Assembly: GCF_900696085.1 (NCBI RefSeq) | Contig: NZ_CAADFC020000023.1 | Location: 63,884-127,883, forward strand | Origin: Bradyrhizobium ivorense | Lineage (GTDB): Bacteria; Pseudomonadota; Alphaproteobacteria; Rhizobiales; Xanthobacteraceae | Direction of reading: 5' to 3' | DNA: 64,000 bases | Shown here: positions 20,243-28,984 of the stretch, piece after piece | Layout of the letters: every line of letters begins with the position of its first letter | Position numbering within the stretch: the stretch's first letter is position 1 | Made by a program: the position numbers and the translations under genes | The notes under the pieces: generated by a model | The model's database searches: none | Told to the model about the DNA's origin: nothing | The model's input: only the letters and a program-made list of their open reading frames with translations

Positions 20243-21367
20243 ATGATGGCAGTAGCAAAACTGAAAGCAAAGGCAGCGCCGAAAATGGCGGCGACCACCA
20301 CGCTCGAGACCCAAACCCAATCGGCCTTCGTGATGTTGTCATTGATCACCCAGGCATGTCACGGCATCGTGAATACGGTGTTCGTGGCGCCGTCGCCCAA
20401 GCCGAGTTGGTTCGACGACCTCAACAGCAAGCTCGACGTCGCCAAGACGCACGCGCAGGACTGGATCGACAATATCGGACCCAGCGTCACCGGCGGCGTT
20501 CCGGTGCAGGTCATCAACTACGGCACGACCTATTCGGCCATCACCGGCACGATCCAGTCGATCGTTAACGCACACCCTGACGCTCAAGGCGCCGACAACC
20601 CCTACGTCAAGCAGGTCCATGAGCTGGTCGGCGCGCTGGAGCAGTCGGTGCAGGTCATCGTCACCAATGCCAACACCACGCAGACGCTGATGAAGAACTG
20701 GGGCGACCTGATGCAGGCGTCGCACGACGCCCTGACTTCGGGCGCGGTCAGCATCCAGAAGGCGGAAGCGGATCTGAGCGCCGACATCAGCAAGATGAAC
20801 GAAGCGATCAAGGTGCTCAACGACACCATTCATAACGAGAACATCGCGATCGCCGCGTCCGCCGGCGGCATCGCCATTGGCTTGCTTCTGCTGGTGGTGG
20901 GTATCGCGCTCGCGCCTGAAACCGGCGGCGCCAGCCTCCTTGTCGCCGGCACCGGCGGCTTGCTGGTCGTCGGCGGCGCCGTGACGTGGGGCGTCATGCA
21001 GAGCAAGATCAACAAGCAGTTCGACGAGATCGCCAAGGACCAGAACGAGCTCGACGACGACAAGCGCCAGATGGTCGCCCTGCAGGGGCTGGGCTCCGCC
21101 TCGAGCCAGGCGATCACGTACATCACCGACGCCAGCAACGCGTTGTCCGACTTCCGCACCAGCTGGACCGTGTTCCAGGGCGAACTGCAGGGCGTGCTGG
21201 CAAAGCTCGAATCGGCTGAAGCCGCGCTCAGCACCATCGTGGCGGGTGCTTTCACCACCGCTGCGGCCTCGGAATGGGCCGATGCGACGTCGTTTGCGCA
21301 GGGGCTGGCCAACGCCCCGGTTTCATATCCGGCCAAGCAATTGGCGATGGACGGCAAGGCCGCTTGA
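20243..21367 (+). CDS. Long helical protein with hydrophobic hairpin, putative pore-forming toxin component B
   Basis: A 374-residue helical protein with AGGAGAG upstream. Residues 201-252 form a long hydrophobic hairpin (AIGLLLLVVGIALAPETGG, then SLLVAGTGGLLVVGGAVTWG) flanked by coiled-coil helices (QKAEADLSADISKMNEAIKV before, KINKQFDEIAKDQNELDDDK after). This is the domain order of the HBL/NHE/Mak alpha-pore-forming toxins, where the hairpin enters the membrane. The N-terminal block SPKPSWFDDLNSKLDVAKT is repeated almost exactly in the next gene, and FRTSWTVFQGELQGVLAKLE recurs in the fourth. No export signal is seen, as in MakA. Confidence 0.78.
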   Translation: MMAVAKLKAKAAPKMAATTTLETQTQSAFVMLSLITQACHGIVNTVFVAPSPKPSWFDDLNSKLDVAKTHAQDWIDNIGPSVTGGVPVQVINYGTTYSAITGTIQSIVNAHPDAQGADNPYVKQVHELVGALEQSVQVIVTNANTTQTLMKNWGDLMQASHDALTSGAVSIQKAEADLSADISKMNEAIKVLNDTIHNENIAIAASAGGIAIGLLLLVVGIALAPETGGASLLVAGTGGLLVVGGAVTWGVMQSKINKQFDEIAKDQNELDDDKRQMVALQGLGSASSQAITYITDASNALSDFRTSWTVFQGELQGVLAKLESAEAALSTIVAGAFTTAAASEWADATSFAQGLANAPVSYPAKQLAMDGKAA

Positions 21368-21426
21368 TCATCTCGCGGGCGCCGCCGGTTGTCGGCGGTG
21401 CCCGCTCCGTTTGAGAGGAGCTCATC

Positions 21427-22215
21427 ATGTCGAACGGCAAGCCATCGGACGAACCTGATATGGGCGGCTTGGGCCGGCTGATTTCAACCAGCAAGGCAAC
21501 CTTCGAGGCACTCGCTGCGATTACTGACGACTGCCATGGTTTGCTCAACGCGCCGCTGTTCCCACCGTCGCCAAAACCCGGCTGGTTCGACGACCTCGAC
21601 AGCGCGCTCGATTCCGCCAAGGCGCGGGCGCAGAGCTGGATCGACGATATTGGGCCTAATGTTACCGGCGAAATTCTGGTGCTGGTCGTCAACCACGGCA
21701 CGGCGTTTTCAGCGATCTCTGCACAGGTCGGCTCGATTGCGGCTGATCATCCGGATGCGCGGGGCGCAGGCGATCCCTTCGTTCAAACCGGGCTCGAACT
21801 CTCCGGTTCGCTGGATCAGTCATTGCACGCAACCGTGGCCCGCCTCGAAACGAGGCTCGCAACGATCACGGCATGGAGCGAGACCATGCAGGCCCGCGAT
21901 GCTGCGCTGCGCGCCGCGGCGGACGAATCGCCTGACGCAAAAGCCGCGGCGGCGCCTGCGCTCGCGGCTGCCGCACAGGTGCTGGGATCGACCGACGATG
22001 CGCTCAAGCTGCTGCGTGAGCTCATCGTCGCCTGGCGCGAGCTTGGGGACGCGATGCGCGATGCAGTGGCGGAGCTTCGGGCCGGCAAGGTCACGCTGGG
22101 CACGTTCGCGGCCGACACTTTCAGCGCGGCGGCGCAGGCCGAATGGGGCGTCGCCACGCAGTTCGCGCAGAAGCTCGCGACTGCTCCGTTCGGAAGCCCC
22201 GGCAGGGCCGCGTAA
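21427..22215 (+). CDS. Headless paralogue of toxin component B
   Basis: A 262-residue helical protein preceded by GAGAGGAG. Residues 48-160 align with residues 51-165 of the 374-residue neighbour (SPKPGWFDDLDSALDSAKA versus SPKPSWFDDLNSKLDVAKT; WIDDIGPNVTG versus WIDNIGPSVTG; ADHPDARGAGDPFV versus NAHPDAQGADNPYV). The C-terminal part (TFSAAAQAEWGVATQFAQKL) aligns with its end (AFTTAAASEWADATSFAQGL). The roughly 110 residues in between, including the whole hydrophobic hairpin, are missing and partly replaced by an Ala-rich helix. The join is in frame and clean, so this looks like a functional non-membrane partner rather than decay (inference). Confidence 0.78.
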   Translation: MSNGKPSDEPDMGGLGRLISTSKATFEALAAITDDCHGLLNAPLFPPSPKPGWFDDLDSALDSAKARAQSWIDDIGPNVTGEILVLVVNHGTAFSAISAQVGSIAADHPDARGAGDPFVQTGLELSGSLDQSLHATVARLETRLATITAWSETMQARDAALRAAADESPDAKAAAAPALAAAAQVLGSTDDALKLLRELIVAWRELGDAMRDAVAELRAGKVTLGTFAADTFSAAAQAEWGVATQFAQKLATAPFGSPGRAA

Positions 22216-22229
22216 CAGAGGGAGTCGAT

Positions 22230-23285
22230 ATGCCTTTCAGCGGTGCGGCGACGAATGCGCAGATCGACGCGAGCATGGGCGCGATCGTGCTGCTCAACTC
22301 GTCCTGCCAGGCGGTGATCGAAGCCGAGATCGCGGAGGTCGCTTCCCCCTGGTACGATCAGCTCGACCAGGAGCTCGGCGCCGCCGAGAACCTGGTGGTC
22401 GGTTGGCGCCGCAGCGGCGTGCTGTATTTCCAGACCGACATCCTCGATACGATTGCCGCCGCCGGGCAGGCGTTCGTCGCGGCAGCGCCAAACATCGGCG
22501 CTCTGTTTGCCGCGCTCGAGCAACATTTTTCGGCCGGCGGCAAGGCCGAACTGATTACCGCGATGCAGGCGCTCGAGCCGCCGGTCCAGGCTATGATCGG
22601 ACAGATCGCGGCCTATCTCGGCAAGCTCCAGACGTTCGAGCAGGCGATGCTAGAGGCCGACCAGGCGATGCGCACCACAGTCGGGCAGGTGCAGGCCCAG
22701 GAGGAGAAGATTCAGGGCGAGATCGACGCGATCAACAACCAGATCAAGCTGCTCAACGCGCAAATCCAGACCGACCGCGACGCGATCGCAAAGGCGAAAG
22801 CCGCGCGCACGAGCGGCATCATCGAAACCATCTTCGGTATCCTGTTCGCGCCGGTGACCGGCGGCGCGTCGCTGATCCTGGCCGGTATCGGCGTGGCCTC
22901 GATCGCCGACGCCGAGGGCCAGATCAACAGCATGCAATCGGAGATATCAGGCTATCAGCAGAAAATTGCTGGCGATCAGTCGACGCTCGGCGACGATCAA
23001 AGGATCGTCGCAACGCTGGGCGCGCTCACCATGAGCACCGGCCTCGTGCTGAGCGATATGGCGATGATCGAGAACGCGCTTGATTCGCTGCGGACCAGCT
23101 GGACCGCTTTCGACGGCGAGCTCGACGGCGTGATCGCCAAGCTGCAGGCCGCGACGTCGGCGGCCGACCTCATCGTCAGTCAGGCCTGGTACACCGCCGC
23201 CTGCACCGAGTGGAATCTGATTGTCAGCCACGTCGCCGACCTTACCGGCCGGCAGATCGACACCAGCCGGGTGCGAATTGGCTAG
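22230..23285 (+). CDS. Long helical protein with hydrophobic hairpin, putative pore-forming toxin component C
   Basis: A 351-residue helical protein; ATG 22230 follows GAGGGAG with seven bases between. Strong coiled coil at about 150-192 (QAQEEKIQGEIDAINNQIKL) leads into a hydrophobic hairpin at 196-227 (IIETIFGILFAPVTGGASLI, then LAGIGVASIADAEG), and a second coiled coil follows. LRTSWTAFDGELDGVIAKLQ matches the equivalent segment of component B, and the C-terminus AWYTAACTEWNLIVSHVADL is also related. It is the last gene of the cluster. An alpha-pore-forming toxin subunit is inferred. Confidence 0.78.
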   Translation: MPFSGAATNAQIDASMGAIVLLNSSCQAVIEAEIAEVASPWYDQLDQELGAAENLVVGWRRSGVLYFQTDILDTIAAAGQAFVAAAPNIGALFAALEQHFSAGGKAELITAMQALEPPVQAMIGQIAAYLGKLQTFEQAMLEADQAMRTTVGQVQAQEEKIQGEIDAINNQIKLLNAQIQTDRDAIAKAKAARTSGIIETIFGILFAPVTGGASLILAGIGVASIADAEGQINSMQSEISGYQQKIAGDQSTLGDDQRIVATLGALTMSTGLVLSDMAMIENALDSLRTSWTAFDGELDGVIAKLQAATSAADLIVSQAWYTAACTEWNLIVSHVADLTGRQIDTSRVRIG

Positions 23286-23331
23286 TGCTGCGGACCGCGC
23301 TTTGAAGCTCCGGTGCCGGAAAGCGGCAACG

Positions 23332-23691
23332 CTACGCCTTCTTCACGAACTCCGACTTCAGGTTCATCGCGCCGATGCCGTCAATCTTGCAGGCGATGTT
23401 GTGTCCGTCGCTCCCCTCGGTGAGGCGAATGTTCCTGACCTTGGTGCCGCCTTTGACGACCGATGACGAGCCCTTGACCTTGAGGTCCTTGATCACGATG
23501 ACGCTGTCGCCGTCCGCCAGCGGGTTGCCGTGCGCATCGCGCACGCCCGCCTCCTGCGCGACCTCGCCGGCCGCGGCCGCCTGGGCGCTCCACTCATGGG
23601 CGCATTCCGGGCAAACCCAGAGAGCGCCGTCCTGATAGGCATGCTCGGAATTGCATTTCGGGCAGTTCATTGACGCGTCCATCGTCGACAT
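23332..23691 (-). CDS. yjdM: Zinc-ribbon PhnA/YjdM family protein
   Basis: A 119-residue protein with an N-terminal zinc ribbon MNCPKCNSEHAYQDGALWVC...CAHEW (two CxxC pairs) and a C-terminal SH3-like domain: ANGNPLADGDSV-type sequence DAHGNPLADGDSVIVIKDLK, then KGGTKVRNIRLTEGSDGHN and a Lys-rich end. This is the family annotated as alkylphosphonate utilisation protein PhnA; despite the name it is not needed for phosphonate breakdown in E. coli. Start uncertain: ATG 23691, 23682 or 23670 are in frame, and the last would begin at the usual family start MNCPKC. Confidence 0.92.
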   Translation of the reverse strand: MSTMDASMNCPKCNSEHAYQDGALWVCPECAHEWSAQAAAAGEVAQEAGVRDAHGNPLADGDSVIVIKDLKVKGSSSVVKGGTKVRNIRLTEGSDGHNIACKIDGIGAMNLKSEFVKKA

Positions 23692-23792
23692 GATCCTCGT
23701 CGTGACCGGGCGCACCGTAGGGTCGTGTGCAGGTAAAGCAAGGCGAACCCTCCGCGCGCGGTCGGGCGCCCGGCACTTTTCCGGGTGATGCC

Positions 23793-24269
23793 CTAGTTGA
23801 AGCTGAGCAGCTTGAACAGCGGCGTCAGGTACGACATCTCCTGACCCGACGTCGGCGTGGTGCGGCTGACGAAGTCGAAGATCTTGCCGTCCTTCAGGCC
23901 GTAATTGGCGAGCCGCCGGACCTGGCGATTTTTGTCGAAATAGACCGCGATCACGCGCTGGTCGACCACCTGCTGGTTCATGAAGGCGACCGGGCGGGAG
24001 GTCCGTTGCGAGATGTAATAAAACACCTCGCCGTCGAGCGTGGCGACGGTCGACGGCGTGCCGAGCACGATCAGCACCTGGTCCTGGCTGGCGCCGATCG
24101 GAATCTGCTCCAGCGCGCCCTGCGGCAGGATATAGCCCTTCTGGAATTGCTCGCCGCTGCAGCCGGCAAGGGCGGCGCAGACGAGGCCCGCGGCGGCCAC
24201 CGCGCGGAAGCGCGAGAACAGGCTGCGCGCGGACGCGGCGCGAAAATGTCTTGGAGTGGTCTGGCTCAT
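23793..24269 (-). CDS. bamE: Outer-membrane protein assembly factor BamE (SmpA/OmlA lipoprotein)
   Basis: A 158-residue lipoprotein component of the Bam complex, which inserts beta-barrel proteins into the outer membrane. The basic N-terminus is followed by a hydrophobic stretch and lipobox LAGC. The SmpA/OmlA domain is visible: KGYILPQGALEQIPIGASQD, VLIVLGTPSTVATLDGEVFY and VIAVYFDKNRQVRRLANYGL. ATG 24269 (MSQTTPRHF) places the lipobox at a normal distance; a longer upstream frame overlaps the divergent gene. It is divergent from the bc1 chaperone gene at 24406, as is common in Rhizobiales. Confidence 0.94.
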   Translation of the reverse strand: MSQTTPRHFRAASARSLFSRFRAVAAAGLVCAALAGCSGEQFQKGYILPQGALEQIPIGASQDQVLIVLGTPSTVATLDGEVFYYISQRTSRPVAFMNQQVVDQRVIAVYFDKNRQVRRLANYGLKDGKIFDFVSRTTPTSGQEMSYLTPLFKLLSFN

Positions 24270-24405
24270 CGGCGGAACTGATCCGTCCCCTTGCATCGGG
24301 CGAGGCGTTGACGTACCGGGCAGCTCAATGGATTGCAATATTGCCGAGGCCCAACGGACCGCCCCCTCAACAGGCGACCTTTGGGGCCCGCAGCCGGAAC
24401 CCATC

Positions 24406-24957
24406 ATGCTTTGGCCGTTCAATCACTTCAGGAAACCCCGGCAGCCCGCGCGCAGCACCATTGAGACCATCTATGGCATGATCGTGACGCAGGCGCGAGA
24501 ACCGTTGTTTTACCGTGACTTGGGCGTCCCGGACACGGTTAACGGCCGTTTTGACCTGCTTCTGATGCACCTCTGGCTGGTGCTGCGGCGGCTCAAATCG
24601 GCGGAAGCCGGGCCGGACCTGTCGCAGGCGCTGTTCGATCATTTCTGCACCGACATGGACGACAATCTCCGGGAAATGGGCGTCGGCGACCTCACGGTGC
24701 CCAAGCGCATGCAGGCCTTCGGCGAGGCATTTTACGGCCGGACGGCGGCCTATGACCTGGCGCTGACCGACAGCGAGGAGGCCTTGGCCCAATCGTTCTG
24801 CAAGAACATCCTCAATGGCCAGGACATCGAGAAGGCGCGCGAATTGGCTGCCTATGCCCGGGCGGCGATGGCGGCGCTGGCGCGCGCCGACCTCGCGGCG
24901 CTCGGCGCCGGCACGTGGCGCTTCCCCGCGCCACTGACTGCGGGGACGGCGGCATGA
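24406..24957 (+). CDS. Ubiquinol-cytochrome c chaperone family protein
   Basis: A 183-residue protein of the CBP3/UQCC1 family (Ubiq_cyt_C_chap), needed for assembly of the cytochrome bc1 complex in mitochondria and presumed so in alphaproteobacteria. Motifs: IYGMIVTQAREPLFYRDLGV, DTVNGRFDLLLMHLWLVLRR, LFDHFCTDMDDNLREMGVGD and VPKRMQAFGEAFYGRTAAYD. The start ATG 24406 opens MLWPFNHFRK. Its stop overlaps the next start (ATGA), so it is coupled to the DUF177 gene. Confidence 0.95.
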   Translation: MLWPFNHFRKPRQPARSTIETIYGMIVTQAREPLFYRDLGVPDTVNGRFDLLLMHLWLVLRRLKSAEAGPDLSQALFDHFCTDMDDNLREMGVGDLTVPKRMQAFGEAFYGRTAAYDLALTDSEEALAQSFCKNILNGQDIEKARELAAYARAAMAALARADLAALGAGTWRFPAPLTAGTAA

Positions 24958-25544
24958 GCGGCGGCAGCGGGCGGCAGGGTGCACCGCGCGACCGCGATCC
25001 CTGGCGGGTGCTGGTCAATGTCGCCCAGATCCCCGAGACCGGGCTGCATCGCGAGATCGAGGCCGACGAGGCGGCGCGCAAGGCGATGGCCGAGGTCGCC
25101 GAGCTGCGCGAGGTGGTCTCCGCGCATGCGGCGTTCGACATCATGCCGAGGCGCGACGGCAGCTACCACGTCACCGGCCGGGTGCAGGGGCGGGTCGGGC
25201 AGACCTGCGTGGTGACGCTCGATCCGATCGAGAACGCCATCGACGAAGAGATCGACGTGATCTTCGCGCCGCCGGAGCAGATTCCGCAAATGGCCGACCT
25301 GGTCGACGAGGCCGAGGACAGCGACGAGGAGACGCCGGACCCGCCGGAGCCGATCGAGGGCGGCTTCATCGACATCGGCCGGCTCGCCACCGACGCGCTG
25401 TTTCTCGGCATCGACCCCTATCCGCGCAAGCCGGACGCCGTCTTTGAACGGATGGTTGAAGCGCCTGATCCGGAAGATCATCCCTTTGCCGCGCTGAAAG
25501 CGCTGCAGGAAAAGGGCGGCGGCAAGAAGCCGAAGGGTGGTTAG
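24954..25544 (+). CDS. DUF177 domain protein (YceD family)
   Basis: A 196-residue protein with the YceD/DUF177 core: GRVQGRVGQTCVVTLDPIEN, the acidic linker DEAEDSDEETPDPPEPIEGG and the closing block IDIGRLATDALFLGIDPYPR. In other bacteria yceD precedes rpmF and plsX and is tied to rRNA/ribosome assembly; here rpmF is absent from between it and plsX, the usual arrangement in this order. It overlaps the chaperone stop by four bases. Confidence 0.93.
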   Translation: MSGGSGRQGAPRDRDPWRVLVNVAQIPETGLHREIEADEAARKAMAEVAELREVVSAHAAFDIMPRRDGSYHVTGRVQGRVGQTCVVTLDPIENAIDEEIDVIFAPPEQIPQMADLVDEAEDSDEETPDPPEPIEGGFIDIGRLATDALFLGIDPYPRKPDAVFERMVEAPDPEDHPFAALKALQEKGGGKKPKGG

Positions 25545-25625
25545 CGGCGACTTTTGAGGGGATGGCTTGCCTGCGCCGCCGCGCGAAGGGTGTCGGCCAT
25601 CACTTCAAAAATATCGCACAAAATA

Positions 25626-25653
25626 TTGAAATGTCGGATGTTTCCGCTATATT
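25626..25653 (+). promoter_or_regulatory. Candidate sigma-70 promoter for plsX operon
   Basis: TTGAAA (25626-25631), a 16-base spacer and TATATT (25648-25653) sit in the 304-base gap between the DUF177 gene and plsX, about 195 bases before the plsX start. The surrounding segment is locally AT-rich. No gene is seen in the gap. Confidence 0.5.
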
Positions 25654-25848
25654 GTGAGGCATTTCGTAGCGCGTCCGCGGCTCGGGCCTGTGTGGTCCAA
25701 AAGGTTGTGTCGGACCGCGGACACGCTATTGTCGCCGCCCGGCCGGGACGCGACTTGGCGTTTGGCCGCGCGCCGCCAGCAGCGGTGACTTCAAGCTCGC
25801 GGTCTCGTCCGAACGGGACTGCGGGGAGAGCAGGTTTCCGGGACGTTC

Positions 25849-26910
25849 ATGCCTCATAAGGTTCGAATCGCGCTTGACGCCATGGGGGGCGATGTCGGCG
25901 CATCGGTCGTCATTCCCGGCGCCGCGATCTCGTTGAGCCGTCATCCCGACAGCGAATTCCTGCTGTTCGGCGACCAGGCCAGGATCGAACCCGAACTTGC
26001 GCGGCACCCGGCGTTGAAGGCGGTGTCGAAGGTGGTCCACACCGACGTCGCCGTTAAGAATGACGACAAGCCGAGCCAGGCGCTGCGGCGGACCCGCAGG
26101 GCATCCTCGATGTGGATGGCGATCGATGCGGTGAAACATGGCGAGGCGGATGTCGCGGTATCCGCCGGCAACACGGGCGCGCTGATGGCGATGGGCCGGC
26201 TCAATTTGCGGACGCTGCCGGGGGTCGACCGCCCGGCGCTCGCCGCGGTGTGGCCGACGCTGCGCGGCGATTCCGTCGTGCTGGACCTCGGCGCCACCAT
26301 CGGTGGCGATGCCCGCCACCTGACGACGCTCGCCGTGATGGGCAGCGCCATGGCGAGCGTGCTGTTCAACCTCGAACGGCCGACCGTCGGCCTGCTCAAT
26401 ATCGGGGAGGAGGAGGTCAAGGGCCATGAGGAGATCCGCGAGGCGGCCGGCATGCTGCGGGCGATGAATTCGCGGCAGTTCGACTATATCGGCTTTGTCG
26501 AGGGCGACGGCATCGGCAAGGGCGCGGCCGACGTGATCGTATCGGAGGGATTCTGCGGCAATATCGCGCTGAAGACCGCCGAGGGAACCGCGCGGCAGAT
26601 GTTCAGCTTCCTGCGCGAGGCAATGTCCTCGAGCCTGCTGGCGCGGATCGGCTATTTGTTCGCCCGCGGCGCGTTCCGGAAGCTGCGCGACAAGCTCGAC
26701 CCCAACAAGTCGAACGGCGGCGTGCTGCTCGGCCTGCAGGGCGTGGTGGTCAAGAGCCATGGCGGCACCAACGCGGAAGGCTTTGCCTATGCCGTGGATG
26801 TTGGCTATGAGATGGCCCACTACGATCTCCTCACCAAGATCAATCAGATGCTCAATCGTGACGGCAGCGCGCTGGTGCAGGCGCAGACCGCGCCGGAGGA
26901 TGTCTCGTGA
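25849..26910 (+). CDS. plsX: Phosphate acyltransferase PlsX
   Basis: Converts acyl-ACP to acyl-phosphate for the PlsY route of phospholipid synthesis. The 353-residue protein starts VRIALDAMGGDVGASVVIPG and has AVSAGNTGALMAMGRLNL, LNIGEEEVKGHEEIREAAG, FVEGDGIGKGAADVIVSEGF and GVVVKSHGGTNAEGFAYAV, all family signatures. It is followed by fabH with a GTGA overlap, the classic plsX-fabH pair. Confidence 0.98.
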   Translation: MPHKVRIALDAMGGDVGASVVIPGAAISLSRHPDSEFLLFGDQARIEPELARHPALKAVSKVVHTDVAVKNDDKPSQALRRTRRASSMWMAIDAVKHGEADVAVSAGNTGALMAMGRLNLRTLPGVDRPALAAVWPTLRGDSVVLDLGATIGGDARHLTTLAVMGSAMASVLFNLERPTVGLLNIGEEEVKGHEEIREAAGMLRAMNSRQFDYIGFVEGDGIGKGAADVIVSEGFCGNIALKTAEGTARQMFSFLREAMSSSLLARIGYLFARGAFRKLRDKLDPNKSNGGVLLGLQGVVVKSHGGTNAEGFAYAVDVGYEMAHYDLLTKINQMLNRDGSALVQAQTAPEDVS

Positions 26911-27884
26911 CTGCTATACGTTCGGTAGTGCTCGGCTGCGGCTCATATTTGCCGGAGCGGGTTTTGACCAATGCCGAACTGGCTGCTCGAATCGACACGT
27001 CGGATGACTGGATCGTGCAGCGCACCGGCATCCGCGAGCGCCACATCGCGGCCGACGATGAGTTCACCTCGCATCTGGCGATCAAGGCGGCGCAGGCCGC
27101 GCTCGCCGATGCCGGGATCGACGCCCAGTCGATCGACCTGATCGTGCTGGCGACCTCGACGCCCGACAACACCTTTCCCGCCACCGCGGTCGCGGTCCAG
27201 CACGCCCTCGGCATCAACCACGGCGTCGCCTTCGACCTGCAGGCGGTGTGCTCCGGCTTCGTGTTCGCGCTGACCACCGCCGACAATTTCCTGCGCGCCG
27301 GCACCCACAAGCGGGCGCTGGTGATCGGCGCGGAAACCTTCTCGCGGATCCTCGACTGGAACGACCGCGGCACCTGCGTGCTGTTCGGCGACGGCGCCGG
27401 CGCCGTGGTGCTGGAGGCGCAGCCGCATGCCGGCACCACCGCCGATCGCGGCGTGCTGACCACGCATCTGCGCTCCGACGGACGCCACAAGGCAAAGCTG
27501 TTCGTCGACGGCGGTCCCGGCTCGACCAAGACGGTCGGGCATCTCCGGATGGAGGGGCGCGAGGTGTTCAAGCATGCGGTCGGCATGATCACCGACGTGA
27601 TCGTCGACGCCTTCAATGCCACCGGGTTCACCGCCGAGGACATCACCTGGTTCATTCCGCACCAGGCCAACAAGCGAATCATCGACGCGTCCGCGCATAA
27701 GCTGCATATTGCGCCGCAGAAGGTGGTGCTGACGGTCGACAAGCACGGCAACACCTCGGCCGCCTCGATTCCGCTCGCGCTAGCCGTTGCGGTGAAGGAC
27801 GGCCGCGTCAAGAAGGGCGATCTCGTGCTGTTCGAGGCGATGGGCGGCGGGTTTACCTGGGGTTCGGCGCTCGTGCGCTGGTGA
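26907..27884 (+). CDS. fabH: Beta-ketoacyl-ACP synthase III
   Basis: Starts fatty-acid synthesis by condensing acetyl-CoA with malonyl-ACP. The 325-residue thiolase-fold enzyme shows the complete triad: Cys115 in DLQAVCSGFVFAL, His252 in FIPHQANKRIID and Asn282 in DKHGNTSAASIPL. SDDWIVQRTGIRERH is the typical N-terminal motif. The GTG start overlaps the plsX stop, pointing to coupled translation. Confidence 0.98.
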   Translation: MTAIRSVVLGCGSYLPERVLTNAELAARIDTSDDWIVQRTGIRERHIAADDEFTSHLAIKAAQAALADAGIDAQSIDLIVLATSTPDNTFPATAVAVQHALGINHGVAFDLQAVCSGFVFALTTADNFLRAGTHKRALVIGAETFSRILDWNDRGTCVLFGDGAGAVVLEAQPHAGTTADRGVLTTHLRSDGRHKAKLFVDGGPGSTKTVGHLRMEGREVFKHAVGMITDVIVDAFNATGFTAEDITWFIPHQANKRIIDASAHKLHIAPQKVVLTVDKHGNTSAASIPLALAVAVKDGRVKKGDLVLFEAMGGGFTWGSALVRW

Positions 27885-28014
27885 CCGACGCCTGGAAAGT
27901 TACTGACGATTTGCCGGTATCTTTCATCGCCGGCATGCTGGTCGCTGTTGACCATTGCGCGCTAAGCTTTTAATTTCAGTCAAGAAATTGTTCGCCGAGA
28001 GTGCGGGGCAGGCG

Positions 28015-28350
28015 ATGACCACGGGAACCGGAAAAACAGTTACGCGCGTCGATCTATGTGAGGCGGTCTACCAGAAGGTGGGGCTGTCGCGCACCGAATC
28101 GTCGGCGTTCGTCGAGCTTGTGCTGAAGGAGATCACCGATTGCCTGGAAAAGGGCGAAACGGTGAAGCTGTCCTCCTTCGGCTCCTTCATGGTGCGCAAG
28201 AAGGGACAGCGCATCGGGCGCAACCCGAAGACCGGCACCGAGGTGCCGATCTCGCCGCGCCGGGTGATGGTGTTCAAGCCGTCGGCGATCCTGAAGCAGC
28301 GGATCAACGGCCATGTGGCCGCCAATGGCGACGGCAGCAAGGCCGAGTGA
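28015..28350 (+). CDS. ihfA: Integration host factor, alpha subunit
   Basis: Sequence-specific DNA-bending protein; forms a heterodimer with IhfB. The 111-residue protein has VTRVDLCEAVYQKVGLSRTE, the beta-arm sequence GRNPKTGTEVPISPRRVMVF with the intercalating Pro, and FKPSAILKQRING at the end. The start is ATG 28015 (MTTGTGK), with GGGGCAGG upstream. The C-terminal tail AANGDGSKAE is slightly longer than in E. coli. Placement between fabH and a MerR gene is normal for the order. Confidence 0.97.
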   Translation: MTTGTGKTVTRVDLCEAVYQKVGLSRTESSAFVELVLKEITDCLEKGETVKLSSFGSFMVRKKGQRIGRNPKTGTEVPISPRRVMVFKPSAILKQRINGHVAANGDGSKAE

Positions 28351-28381
28351 CCATTTGAACTAAGGCGAGAGGAGCGGGCAT

Positions 28382-28984
28382 TTGGACAAGGCGCCGGATG
28401 CGTTCCGTACGATCAGCGAAGTTGCTGACGAGCTCGATATTCCCCAGCATGTGCTGAGATTCTGGGAGACGCGCTTCGCGCAGATCAAGCCGATGAAGCG
28501 CAGCGGCGGACGCCGCTATTACCGTCCCGACGATGTCGATCTGCTCAAGGGCATCCGCCGGCTGCTGTACGGCGAGGGCTACACCATCCGCGGCGTGCAG
28601 CGGATCCTGAAGGAGCACGGCATCAAATCGGTGCAGGGAATCGCCGACCAGACCGCGGCGATCTCGTTCGGCGCGGTCGAGGAGGCGGTCGGCCACAGCA
28701 TGGCCGAGGCCGACGATGCCGACCTCAACGACGGCATCGATCTCGACAGCGAGGAGGGCGACGGCGACGAGGGCGGCATCGACTACCGCTTTGTCGATCC
28801 CGACGAGGACCCGATCCTGTCGACCTACAAGGCGCGCGCCCAGCCGGCCAAGGCGGCGGACAAGGCGCCGGCGGCGGCCGCCCGGGCCGGCGTTCCGGCC
28901 GCCGATCGCGAGCGCCTCGAGCGCGTGCTGCAGGAACTGGTCGCCTGCCGCCAGATGATCGACGCGGCGTTGAAGGACGGCTGA
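28382..28984 (+). CDS. MerR family transcriptional regulator
   Basis: A 200-residue regulator. The N-terminal winged helix TISEVADELDIPQHVLRFWE, RFAQIKPMKRSGGRRYYRPD and DVDLLKGIRRLLYGEGYTIR is complete. A conserved middle and an acidic, low-complexity region (DLDSEEGDGDEGGIDYRF) precede a short helical C-terminus ending CRQMIDAALKDG. The protein starts with TTG 28382, preceded by GAGAGGAGCGG. Sensor ligand unknown; the type follows ihfA throughout Rhizobiales. Confidence 0.93.
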   Translation: MDKAPDAFRTISEVADELDIPQHVLRFWETRFAQIKPMKRSGGRRYYRPDDVDLLKGIRRLLYGEGYTIRGVQRILKEHGIKSVQGIADQTAAISFGAVEEAVGHSMAEADDADLNDGIDLDSEEGDGDEGGIDYRFVDPDEDPILSTYKARAQPAKAADKAPAAAARAGVPAADRERLERVLQELVACRQMIDAALKDG

